From positions 1-6,067 of the forward strand of contig JAGDAE010000059.1 of assembly GCA_017959645.1 (NCBI GenBank): a DNA stretch of 6,067 bases, given 5' to 3'. The notes under the pieces were generated by a model. That model was not told where the DNA came from, did no database searches, and saw only the letters and a program-made list of their open reading frames with translations. A program made the position numbers and the translations under genes. The DNA comes from Kiritimatiellia bacterium. Its GTDB lineage: Bacteria > Verrucomicrobiota > Kiritimatiellia > RFP12 > UBA1067. This document shows, piece by piece, positions 1-6,067 of the stretch. Position 1 is the stretch's first letter, and the number at the start of each line of letters is the position of its first letter.

Positions 1-472
1 AGTGATGGGGTCCGATTCGGACTGGCCGCTGGTGAAAAAAGCGTGCGAGACGCTCGATTCGTTCGGCGTCGTCTACGAAACGAGGGTGATTTCGGCCCAC
101 CGGACCCCGGATCTCGCGCTGGAATATGCCCGTACCGCCGAAGAGCGCGGGCTCCAGACGATAATCGCGGCGGCCGGCGGCGCGGCGCATCTTGCCGGCG
201 TTCTCGCGGCGGGTACGGTTCTGCCGGTGATCGGAATTCCGGTTGCAGGCGGCGCGCTGAACGGACTCGACGCGCTTTACGCGACGGTGCAGATGCCGGG
301 CGGGGTCCCGGTCGCCACCGTGGCGTGCGGAAGCGCGGGGCCGGTCAACGCAGCTTTGCTGGCGGTGCAGATACTCGCCACCGCCGACGACACGCTGCGC
401 GAAAAATTCCGCGCCCACAAGCAGGCGCTGCGCGACAAGGTGGCGGCGGCCAACGACCGCATCCACCAATGA
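1..472 (+). CDS. purE: N5-carboxyaminoimidazole ribonucleotide mutase (PurE, class I), 5'-truncated by window edge
   Basis: PurE converts N5-carboxyaminoimidazole ribonucleotide (made by PurK) to 4-carboxyaminoimidazole ribonucleotide in cytoplasmic de novo purine synthesis. About 156 residues are visible. The hallmark motifs appear in order: GSDSDW at the start (phosphate and substrate loop), SAHRTP with the conserved histidine about 33 residues in, AGGAAHLAGV, PVIGIPV, the QMPGGVPVATVA segment, then NAALLAVQIL. The AGGAAHL form marks class I (mutase) rather than the class II AIR carboxylase. The first visible codons, GTG ATG, read as the end of the first beta strand that always precedes GSDSD. 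The true start is therefore probably a few codons upstream of the window, although the in-frame GTG or ATG could be misread as a start. The TGA stop overlaps the next gene's ATG (ATGA at 469-472). No PurK is visible here. Family assignment is very secure; the class I call is secure. Confidence 0.96.
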   Translation, partial: VMGSDSDWPLVKKACETLDSFGVVYETRVISAHRTPDLALEYARTAEERGLQTIIAAAGGAAHLAGVLAAGTVLPVIGIPVAGGALNGLDALYATVQMPGGVPVATVACGSAGPVNAALLAVQILATADDTLREKFRAHKQALRDKVAAANDRIHQ

Positions 473-1446
473 AACGCGCGCTGGTTACCGGAGGCGCCGG
501 GTTTCTCGGCAGCCACCTCTGCGCCCGGCTGCTCGCCGAGGGCTACGAAGTGGTCGCGCTCGACAATCTCTACACCGGTTCGAAAGACAATCTCGCCGCC
601 TTCGCCGGGAATTCCGCGTTTTCGCTGGTCGAGCGCGACGTCTGCGAGGCGAAGACGGACGATTTCGGCGCGTTCGACGAAATATATTCGCTGGCCTGTC
701 CCGCCTCGCCGGTGCACTATCAGGCCAGGCCTCTGTTCACGGCGCTCACTTCGGTGAAGGGGATTCTCTTCTGTCTGGAGCTGGCGAGGCGCGACGGCTC
801 GAAGCTGATCCACGCCTCGACGAGCGAAATCTACGGAGATCCGCTCGTCCACCCGCAGCCGGAAAGCTATTGCGGCAACGTCAACACGATAGGCGTTCGC
901 AGCTGCTACGACGAAGGCAAGCGCATGGCCGAGACTCTCGTCGCCGACAGCATACGCGAATACGGCGTCGACGTGCGCATGGTCAGGATATTCAATACCT
1001 ACGGTCCGCGCATGCATCCGCAAGACGGGCGGGTGATCTCGAATTTCGCCATGCAGGCGCTCACCGGGCGCGACATCACCGTGTTCGGCGACGGTTCGCA
1101 GACGCGCTCGTTCCAGTACTGCGACGATCTCATCGAGTTCTTTAGGCGGTACGCGGCGGTCGGCAAGTCCGGGATTCGCGAATTTTTCGCGGCGCGCAAG
1201 CTCGGCGCGCCGGTGTTGAACGCCGGCAACCCGGCCGAATTCACGATTCTCGAACTTGCGCAGAAGACGCTGGCGGCGATACCGGGTTCGAAATCGAAAA
1301 TCGTCATGCGTCCGCTGCCCTCCGACGATCCGAAGAAAAGAAAGCCGGATATCTCGCTCGCGAAAGAGCTGCTCGGCTGGGAGCCGGAAGTCGCGCTCGA
1401 CGAGGGGCTGGCGAAAACAATCGACTATTTCAAAACGAGGATATGA
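469..1446 (+). CDS. uxs: UDP-glucuronate decarboxylase / UDP-xylose synthase (extended SDR, NAD-dependent epimerase/dehydratase family)
   Basis: The predicted 325-residue cytoplasmic enzyme oxidises and decarboxylates UDP-glucuronate with bound NAD+ to give UDP-xylose, a precursor for polysaccharides. Visible: a Rossmann GGAGFLG motif at residues 8-14, a cofactor-ribose acid at D32, ACPASPVHYQ at 77-85 (typical of this subgroup), STSEIYGDP at 117-125 with the active-site T118 and E120, the catalytic Y147 and K151 in SCYDEGK, RIFNTYGPRM at 173-182, DGSQTRSFQY at 208-217, and a C-terminal KPDISLAKELLGWEP. These motifs separate it from plain UDP-glucose 4-epimerases and dTDP-glucose dehydratases. 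Two oddities: the usual YWGNVNPIG reads YCGNVNTIG (134-142), and about ten extra residues lie near 229-247. The ATG is chosen because the Rossmann motif begins eight residues later. The same frame stays open upstream but only as a shadow of purE. No Shine-Dalgarno is seen, so translation is probably coupled to purE through the ATGA overlap. Confidence 0.9.
   Translation: MKRALVTGGAGFLGSHLCARLLAEGYEVVALDNLYTGSKDNLAAFAGNSAFSLVERDVCEAKTDDFGAFDEIYSLACPASPVHYQARPLFTALTSVKGILFCLELARRDGSKLIHASTSEIYGDPLVHPQPESYCGNVNTIGVRSCYDEGKRMAETLVADSIREYGVDVRMVRIFNTYGPRMHPQDGRVISNFAMQALTGRDITVFGDGSQTRSFQYCDDLIEFFRRYAAVGKSGIREFFAARKLGAPVLNAGNPAEFTILELAQKTLAAIPGSKSKIVMRPLPSDDPKKRKPDISLAKELLGWEPEVALDEGLAKTIDYFKTRI
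1437..1441 (+). promoter_or_regulatory. Shine-Dalgarno sequence (GAGGA) that decides the AICAR transformylase start
   Basis: GAGGA lies 7 bases before the ATG at 1449 but only 1 base before the ATG at 1443. Normal spacing therefore favours 1449, even though 1443 would give the ATGA overlap with the upstream gene. The site lies inside the last codons of the UDP-xylose synthase gene. Confidence 0.6.
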
Positions 1447-1448
1447 CA

Positions 1449-2747
1449 ATGAAAGACCTGAAAGACGCGTACAAGACCATCGAGGCGGACCATTTCGCTC
1501 CGGCGATGGAGATTTCGTTCATCGACGGGGCGGAGCGGCACACGTTCCGCTACGAGAAGGTGACGTGGAACATCGGCGGCGAAGAGAAGGGGTTGCGCTA
1601 CGGCGAGAATCCCGGCCAGGAGGCGGCTCTCTACCGGCTGGTGAACGGGAACCTCGCGCTCGGCGACGTCGAGCTTCTGCAGCCGGGGCGCTATCTCGCC
1701 TCGGTTCCGGAGCTTCTGCAGTCGGGCAAGCATCCCGGCAAGACCAACGTAACCGACACCGACAACGCGCTGAACATCCTGCGCTATCTCATGGACAAGC
1801 CGGCGGCGGTCATCGTGAAGCACAACAACCCGTGCGGCGTCGCGACCGGCTCCACGCTCGCCGAGGCGTATTTCCGCGCCAACAAGGCCGACCGTCTGGC
1901 CGCGTTCGGCGGAGCGATCGCCCTCAACCGCGAGTGCGACGTCGAGACCGCGAAACTGATCGCCGAAAACTACGCCGAGGTGGTCGTAGCCCCCGATTTC
2001 AAGGAAGGCGTGATGGATATCTTCGCGGCGAAGAAGAATCTGCGCGTCTTCCGCATACGGAACATGTCCCGCCTTTCCGATTTCGTCGCCAAGCACGTGG
2101 TCGACTTCAAATCGCTGATCGACGGCGGAATCGTCGTGCAGACCTCGTTCTCGGCGAACGCCCGCAAGCCGGAAGACATGATGCCGGCGTACTGCAACCG
2201 CAAGATCGTCGACAAGGCGACCGGCGCCGTCTCGTACGAGGAGCACAAGATCAAGCGTCTGCCGACGGCGAAGGAATACGAAGATCTCGTCTTCGGCTGG
2301 CTCGTCGAGGCGGGGGTAACCTCCAATTCGGTGCTCTACGTCAAGGACGGCGCGACCGTCGGCATCGGCACCGGCGAGCAGGATCGCGTCGGCGTCGCCG
2401 AAATCGCGCGCGACAAGGCGTACACCAAGCACGCCGACTGGATAAGCTGGGAGAAATACCAGAAGCCGTACAACGATCTGCGGCTCGCTTTCGGCGAAGA
2501 GGACGGGGCGAAGAAGCAGGCCGAGATCATGGAGCAGACCCGCGCCGAGAAGGGCGGGCTTCCCGGGTGCGCGATGGTCTCGGACGCGTTTTTCCCGTTC
2601 AGGGACGGCGCCGAGGTCGGCATACGCGAGGGCATAACCTCGATCGTCCAGCCGGGAGGGGCGATCCGCGACTGGGACGTGATCGACTGCTGCAACGACA
2701 ACGGAATAGCGATGGTGTTCACCGGCCAGCGCTCGTTCCGCCACTGA
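1449..2747 (+). CDS. purH: stand-alone AICAR formyltransferase (phosphoribosylaminoimidazolecarboxamide formyltransferase), no IMP cyclohydrolase domain
   Basis: The enzyme transfers a formyl group from 10-formyltetrahydrofolate to AICAR, the penultimate step of IMP synthesis. From the ATG at 1449 it has 432 residues. AICARFT motifs: LRYGENPGQ at 49-57 (NPHQ in most PurH), GKHPGKTNVTD near 93-105, KHNNPCG at 124-130 with the catalytic Lys-His pair, AFGGAIALN, VVAPDF, SDAFFPF at 378-384, QPGGAIRD at 401-408 and FTGQRSFRH at the C-terminus. Bifunctional PurH proteins run to about 510-530 residues, with some 200 residues of MGS-like IMP cyclohydrolase before the LRYGENP motif. Here only 48 residues precede it and they do not resemble that domain. 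The shortness is not a truncation artefact, since the upstream gene ends exactly here. Stand-alone forms of similar length are known, sometimes called PurH2 or PurV. Cyclohydrolysis must come from another gene, none of which is in the window. The alternative start at 1443 adds Met-Thr. Confidence 0.93.
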   Translation: MKDLKDAYKTIEADHFAPAMEISFIDGAERHTFRYEKVTWNIGGEEKGLRYGENPGQEAALYRLVNGNLALGDVELLQPGRYLASVPELLQSGKHPGKTNVTDTDNALNILRYLMDKPAAVIVKHNNPCGVATGSTLAEAYFRANKADRLAAFGGAIALNRECDVETAKLIAENYAEVVVAPDFKEGVMDIFAAKKNLRVFRIRNMSRLSDFVAKHVVDFKSLIDGGIVVQTSFSANARKPEDMMPAYCNRKIVDKATGAVSYEEHKIKRLPTAKEYEDLVFGWLVEAGVTSNSVLYVKDGATVGIGTGEQDRVGVAEIARDKAYTKHADWISWEKYQKPYNDLRLAFGEEDGAKKQAEIMEQTRAEKGGLPGCAMVSDAFFPFRDGAEVGIREGITSIVQPGGAIRDWDVIDCCNDNGIAMVFTGQRSFRH

Positions 2748-2768
2748 CATTTCTCAATACGCCAAAAA

Positions 2769-2774
2769 GGGAGG
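2769..2774 (+). promoter_or_regulatory. strong Shine-Dalgarno sequence (GGGAGG) for the secreted glycosidase-like gene
   Basis: GGGAGG, preceded by AA, lies 5 bases before the ATG at 2780. It is the best ribosome binding site in the window. With the signal peptide that begins at this ATG, it fixes the start although the frame is open back to about 1256. The 32-base gap after the preceding stop shows no hairpin and no recognisable promoter, so the gene may be read through from upstream or from a promoter hidden within the preceding gene. Confidence 0.8.
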
Positions 2775-2779
2775 CAACA

Positions 2780-5575
2780 ATGAAAAAAACGATACTTGCC
2801 GCAGTCGCGGCGCTGGCATCGGTCGCGTTCGCGATCGAAGACGAGCCGGACGAACTCAACTGGGACCGTCTCGGCGGAACCGTGACCGGCTTCAACCACT
2901 TTCTCGGCTACTGCCGCGCAAACGGAGATTTCGCGAAGAAGCTTCTCGCCGAGGATCCGGTAGGGGCCGCGAAGCTCGACGACACCCTCGACACGGTCTG
3001 GATCTCCGGCGAGGCTTTCGCCAACGCGAAGATAAAGCAGTGGGAGGTGCAGGAGTTCGAGGGCGAGAAGTGCATCGTCGGCCCCGGCGCCCACAACGGC
3101 AGCATGGTGCGCATCGGCGTCGACATACCGAAGGACGGCTACTACCGCATCTGGGCGAAATACTGGCACGAGCCCGACTGCGTAAGCGCGTTCAACTTCA
3201 TCCTCGGCGACGGGCGCATGGCCGACCTCGACGACGGCGCGCTGACTTTCGCGCAGGACGTGTTCGAGCACCGGTTCGACTGGGCGGAGTTCAGCCACCA
3301 CGACGAAGTCCTGCCCAACCGCAAGGCGGAACCGCGCGGATGGCTCTGGGAATCGACCCCGATGACGTTCGTCAAAAAGGGACGCTATTCGGTCACCCTG
3401 CACGGGCTTACGTGCGACGGCAACTTCCAGAGCCGCATCGTCAACGCGATCGTCTTCACCCAAGATCCCGTCGCCGTCCCCGAAAAGCCGGCCGGCGAAG
3501 GAGCGGTTCTGGTTTCGTCGAAGGCTCCGGACGCGGAGACTCTGGCGTTCAAGGATGTCTGGGAGCGCCGTCCTATCGTTCCGCTCGACGACGGCGAGCC
3601 GAGCTCCGGATTCAAGCGTCTGCGCGAGATTTTGACGTTCTCGTCTTCCGGATCCGCCGGTCCCTCCGCCGCGCTCAAGGAATGCTGGCTCGTCTGGCGC
3701 AAGGCGCTGATCGCCGACATCCTCGCCGACCGGCTTGAAGGCGTCGAGGGCAAGCGCATGGCCAGCATGGTCTACTTCGACGAAGAGTCCAACCTGCTCG
3801 GGCGCCCGGCGTACGTCGAAGCCGAGAAGAAGAATATCGACGAGACGTTCGCGAAACTTTCCTACGACTGGGGCTGGCGCGCCAAGATCGAAGCCGAGAA
3901 TTTCACGATCGGCAAGGAGGGCTGGTACGTCGAGGGCAACGGCGACGCCTCCGGCGGAGCGGTGCTCGGCAACGGCTACTGGGGCGGCGAGGCCGATGCC
4001 TATGCCGACATCGATCTGCCGGAAGACGGCGAATACAACGTCTGGCTGCGCTACATCGAAATCGGCGGCTACGTGGCGCGCTACTGGTTCTATATCGAAG
4101 ATTCCGCCGGCAACCGCCTCCACGAGGAGGAGCTGGCCGAAGACCGCGACTGGGGCTGGCACCACGGCGGCTTCAACTGGATCAAGATCAAGGTCAACGC
4201 GCCGGCCGACCGCAAGCTCCGCTTCAGAATCTACAAGAGCGAGTCCGGCGAGACCTACCGCAGGGTCGACGCGGTCATCGTCGCCAGGAACGACGAATAC
4301 GTGCCTGAAGGCGCGGCCGATTTCTTCGTTCCCTACGACAAAGACAAGGCCGTCACCGTCTGGAACAAGCCCGATCCGTGGAGCGGATACTTCCGCACCA
4401 CCGGGCCTTCGGCCGACGACAATCTCAACCCGGTCGACGTGAAGCTGCGCGAGGGCGAGGCGCAGACGGTGCTACTTCTCGCGCGCAACAATACCAAAGA
4501 GACCCTCGACATAACCCCGGAAATCTCCGGCGACAAGGACGGACTCGTCGAGTGGCGCGTGCCAGCGCTCGTCATGGGCGGCGACTGGCAGTGGAACCCG
4601 CAGCCGCTGCTCAAGCGCGAGCGCTATCTGGCCCCGGCCGGGCATACGGTCGGCGTCTGGCTCACCGTGCACGGGCGCAAGGGCTTCTCGGGCCGCACGG
4701 TCAAGGTCGATGTCGGCGGACAGGTCTGCGAGCTGCGCATCGAGCGTCTCGAGCCGTATCCCGAAGGCGTGCCGGTTCCTTACGTCTACGGCTGGTCGAG
4801 CCCCTACCAGCGTCTGTCGTGCTGGGAGCTCTACAAAGAGCTGGGCGTCAACTGCATCGGCGACATGCTGGTTCCCAAGGCGGACGCCGACAAATACGGG
4901 ATAAAGCTCACGCTGCACCTCAACGACGCGTGGATGGACGAAGCCCACGTCAAGGACGTCGTCAAGCGCTTCCGCGACCAGGGCTACGGCTACGGCGACT
5001 GGACGTGGAGCTTCATGGACGAGCCCGGCAGCGACGAGGCGATAAACCTGTGGCTTTCGTGCGCGGAGAAGATGAAAGAGTGGGCGCCGGAAGTCAAGCT
5101 CTGGGTGAATCCCGGCGAAGCCGGCGGCGAGACCGCGGGCAGGATTCTCAAGATCATCCCGTATGTCGACAACTTCTGTCCGTACTTCAACCATTTCTCC
5201 GTCGCCGCCAACACCAGCCAGGAATATTCCACGGTGCTCTCGCGCAAGGGAGACAACAAGTTCAATATCTTCATGTTCTACAATACGCCGTGTTTCGGAG
5301 AGAAATCGCCGAACGCGCCGTGGGATCTGCTGTGGCTGCAGGGTACGGCGCTGGACGGCAATCTCGACGGCTGGGCGTTCTTCGCTCTGCAGTACGGTTT
5401 CGAGTATTCCAATTCCATGTGGGACGACGCGCACAACTACATGGGCGACCAGGCGGTGAGCATCTACCGCGGCGCGGCGAACAGAACCATCTCCACCCGC
5501 AACGCCGAGGCGGTCCGCGAAGCCGTCCAGCGTTTCCGCCAGGGCAAACTGGACCGGATGCAGAAAGCCGAATAA
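2780..5575 (+). CDS. secreted multidomain protein with two carbohydrate-binding-like modules and a DUF4091/GH123-like C-terminal domain
   Basis: Predicted 931-residue exported protein. Residues 1-18 form a Sec signal peptide: Lys-Lys, an Ala/Val/Leu core and AFA before the likely cleavage site. Residues about 73-230 and 368-508 look like related beta-sandwich modules: IPKDGYYRIWAKY is matched by LPEDGEYNVWLRY, and RIVNAIVFTQDP by RRVDAVIVARND. The second begins AKIEAENFTIG, as in CBM6/CBM35-type folds. A helix-rich linker covers about 285-365. Residues about 525-660 look like another beta-rich region. From about 668 (YVYGW) the pattern resembles the DUF4091/GH123 catalytic domain: a helix ending RFRDQGYGYGDW, then FMDEP with D747-E748, LWVNP at 774-778, CPYF, MFYNTPCF, and an aromatic-rich segment DGWAFFALQYGFEYSN. 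GH123 enzymes are beta-N-acetylgalactosaminidases using an adjacent Asp-Glu pair, so D747/E748 are the candidate catalytic residues. Substrate and activity are inference. It probably acts outside the cytoplasmic membrane. Confidence 0.72.
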   Translation: MKKTILAAVAALASVAFAIEDEPDELNWDRLGGTVTGFNHFLGYCRANGDFAKKLLAEDPVGAAKLDDTLDTVWISGEAFANAKIKQWEVQEFEGEKCIVGPGAHNGSMVRIGVDIPKDGYYRIWAKYWHEPDCVSAFNFILGDGRMADLDDGALTFAQDVFEHRFDWAEFSHHDEVLPNRKAEPRGWLWESTPMTFVKKGRYSVTLHGLTCDGNFQSRIVNAIVFTQDPVAVPEKPAGEGAVLVSSKAPDAETLAFKDVWERRPIVPLDDGEPSSGFKRLREILTFSSSGSAGPSAALKECWLVWRKALIADILADRLEGVEGKRMASMVYFDEESNLLGRPAYVEAEKKNIDETFAKLSYDWGWRAKIEAENFTIGKEGWYVEGNGDASGGAVLGNGYWGGEADAYADIDLPEDGEYNVWLRYIEIGGYVARYWFYIEDSAGNRLHEEELAEDRDWGWHHGGFNWIKIKVNAPADRKLRFRIYKSESGETYRRVDAVIVARNDEYVPEGAADFFVPYDKDKAVTVWNKPDPWSGYFRTTGPSADDNLNPVDVKLREGEAQTVLLLARNNTKETLDITPEISGDKDGLVEWRVPALVMGGDWQWNPQPLLKRERYLAPAGHTVGVWLTVHGRKGFSGRTVKVDVGGQVCELRIERLEPYPEGVPVPYVYGWSSPYQRLSCWELYKELGVNCIGDMLVPKADADKYGIKLTLHLNDAWMDEAHVKDVVKRFRDQGYGYGDWTWSFMDEPGSDEAINLWLSCAEKMKEWAPEVKLWVNPGEAGGETAGRILKIIPYVDNFCPYFNHFSVAANTSQEYSTVLSRKGDNKFNIFMFYNTPCFGEKSPNAPWDLLWLQGTALDGNLDGWAFFALQYGFEYSNSMWDDAHNYMGDQAVSIYRGAANRTISTRNAEAVREAVQRFRQGKLDRMQKAE

Positions 5576-5584
5576 CGGCCATGT

Positions 5585-5611
5585 CCCGGAGCGGGTCTTG
5601 CCCGCTCCGGG
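5585..5611. terminator. perfect 11-bp GC-rich hairpin between convergent genes, possible bidirectional terminator
   Basis: CCCGGAGCGGG at 5585-5595 and its exact reverse complement CCCGCTCCGGG at 5601-5611 enclose the 5-base loop TCTTG. It starts 10 bases after the stop of the secreted glycosidase-like gene and lies 18 bases from the stop of the convergent gene, so it could end transcription from both sides. Neither strand has a T-tract after the stem, so it is not a classic intrinsic terminator. It may instead be a 3'-end stabiliser or a terminator of the U-tract-less kind. Confidence 0.65.
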
Positions 5612-5628
5612 CTCCGCCAATCCTTCGC

Positions 5629-6067
5629 TTACGAGGGGTTGAAGACGCCGGTGACGGTTATGCCCTTGTGGGTGATCGTCACGGTGGAGCCGTCGTCGAA
5701 CGAGAACGCCGGGTCGGTGGTGTAGTTCAGGACCAGCTGCTCGTCGGTGTTGGTCGAGATCTTGTCCAGCGGCCAGACTCCGTTCACCGGGTTGCCGTTC
5801 TTGATTCCCGCGAAGGCCGGCAGGTGGTCCGCGTCGGCCATGAGTCCTCCGCCTTTGAGGACGGGGAAGTTGGCCGGCAGGAAGACTCCGTTGCCCGCAT
5901 TGCCCGCGTACCACTCGTCGATGTGCGCGAGCGGCGTGTCGCCCGCGATGATGGTGACGGTCTTTTTCGTGGGATAGACCTCGCCGTCAACGACGCCTCC
6001 GCGCGATTTCATGCGGAACTCCGCCTGGGTGCCCGCCTCGGGGGCGAGTCCCTCGGGCCACTCGAAA
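5629..6067 (-). CDS. C-terminal part of an unrecognised, probably extracellular beta-rich protein (5' end beyond window)
   Basis: I do not recognise this protein. Reading leftward from the window edge, 145 residues are visible before the TAA at 5629-5631. The frame is open to the edge, beginning FEWPEGLAPEAGTQAEFR, and has no signal peptide or hydrophobic start, so the gene very likely continues outside. Composition is rich in Gly, Asn, Asp, Thr and aromatics with alternating strand-like stretches (KTVTIIAGD, STVTITHKGITVTGVF), typical of secreted or surface beta domains. There are no cysteines in the visible part, no transmembrane segment and no obvious catalytic motif. A GGAG (complement of 6019-6022) lies 6 bases before an in-frame ATG at 6012, so a 127-residue protein starting there is a weaker alternative. 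It is convergent with the glycosidase-like gene and shares the hairpin between them. A real coding region is fairly likely because codon use and GC-rich third positions match the neighbours. Confidence 0.62.
   Translation of the reverse strand, partial: FEWPEGLAPEAGTQAEFRMKSRGGVVDGEVYPTKKTVTIIAGDTPLAHIDEWYAGNAGNGVFLPANFPVLKGGGLMADADHLPAFAGIKNGNPVNGVWPLDKISTNTDEQLVLNYTTDPAFSFDDGSTVTITHKGITVTGVFNPS

Noticed and set aside
43..468. In-frame upstream extension of the UDP-xylose synthase
   Set aside because: The extension is Arg-rich and non-homologous and lies entirely within purE in another frame. The Rossmann fold begins right after the ATG at 469.
1443..1448. ATG at 1443 as the AICAR transformylase start
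   Set aside because: It gives a neat ATGA overlap, but the GAGGA site would be only 1 base away. The ATG at 1449 has normal spacing. It is not fully excluded.
1671..1721. 12-base direct repeat GAGCTTCTGCAG (1671-1682 and 1710-1721)
   Set aside because: Both copies encode Glu-Leu-Leu-Gln in the AICAR transformylase with favoured codons. There are only two copies and no other repeat structure, so it is probably chance.
1256..2779. In-frame upstream extension of the secreted protein gene
   Set aside because: The extension is very Arg-rich and lies inside the two upstream genes. The signal peptide and GGGAGG ribosome site place the start at 2780.
2336..4165. 609-codon open frame on the minus strand across the end of the AICAR transformylase gene and the start of the secreted protein gene
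   Set aside because: It spans two well-supported opposite-strand genes and the gap between them, has no family motif, and is Arg/Val/Ala-rich as expected of an antisense shadow in GC-rich DNA.
4472..5914. 480-codon minus-strand open frame
   Set aside because: It lies antisense to the secreted protein gene, runs through the intergenic hairpin and overlaps the better-supported leftward frame at 5629-6067. Its composition is that of a shadow frame.

Overview
The window is a GC-rich (roughly 60-65% G+C, judged by eye), densely coded bacterial segment. It holds four genes reading rightward and the 3' end of one gene reading leftward. There are no RNA genes, insertion sequences, CRISPR arrays or gene-free stretches over 300 bases. 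The organism cannot be fixed from the sequence. A stand-alone AICAR transformylase, a UDP-xylose synthase and a large secreted DUF4091/GH123-like protein would suit the Planctomycetota-Verrucomicrobiota-Lentisphaerota-Kiritimatiellota group, but this is a low-confidence inference.

Layout. Positions 1-472 carry the 3' part of purE (N5-CAIR mutase, class I). It overlaps by ATGA with a UDP-glucuronate decarboxylase/UDP-xylose synthase gene (469-1446). That gene in turn abuts or overlaps a gene for AICAR formyltransferase without the usual IMP cyclohydrolase half (1449-2747; an alternative start at 1443 would give a second ATGA overlap). After only 32 bases and a strong Shine-Dalgarno sequence comes a 931-residue exported protein (2780-5575) with two beta-sandwich carbohydrate-binding-like modules and a C-terminal barrel-like domain with an Asp-Glu-Pro motif. 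A perfect 11-bp hairpin (5585-5611) lies between this gene and the convergent 3' end of an unrecognised, beta-rich, probably extracellular protein (5629-6067, minus strand).

How the genes may work together. PurE and the AICAR transformylase catalyse two steps of de novo IMP synthesis. The UDP-xylose synthase between them belongs to nucleotide-sugar metabolism, so the tight cluster mixes purine and glycan-precursor genes. The exported protein may be read from the same transcript, because no terminator is visible before it, but its strong ribosome binding site suggests independent translation. The genes look like ordinary metabolism plus one poorly characterised secreted glycosidase-like protein. 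I found no convincing sign of a wholly new biological system.
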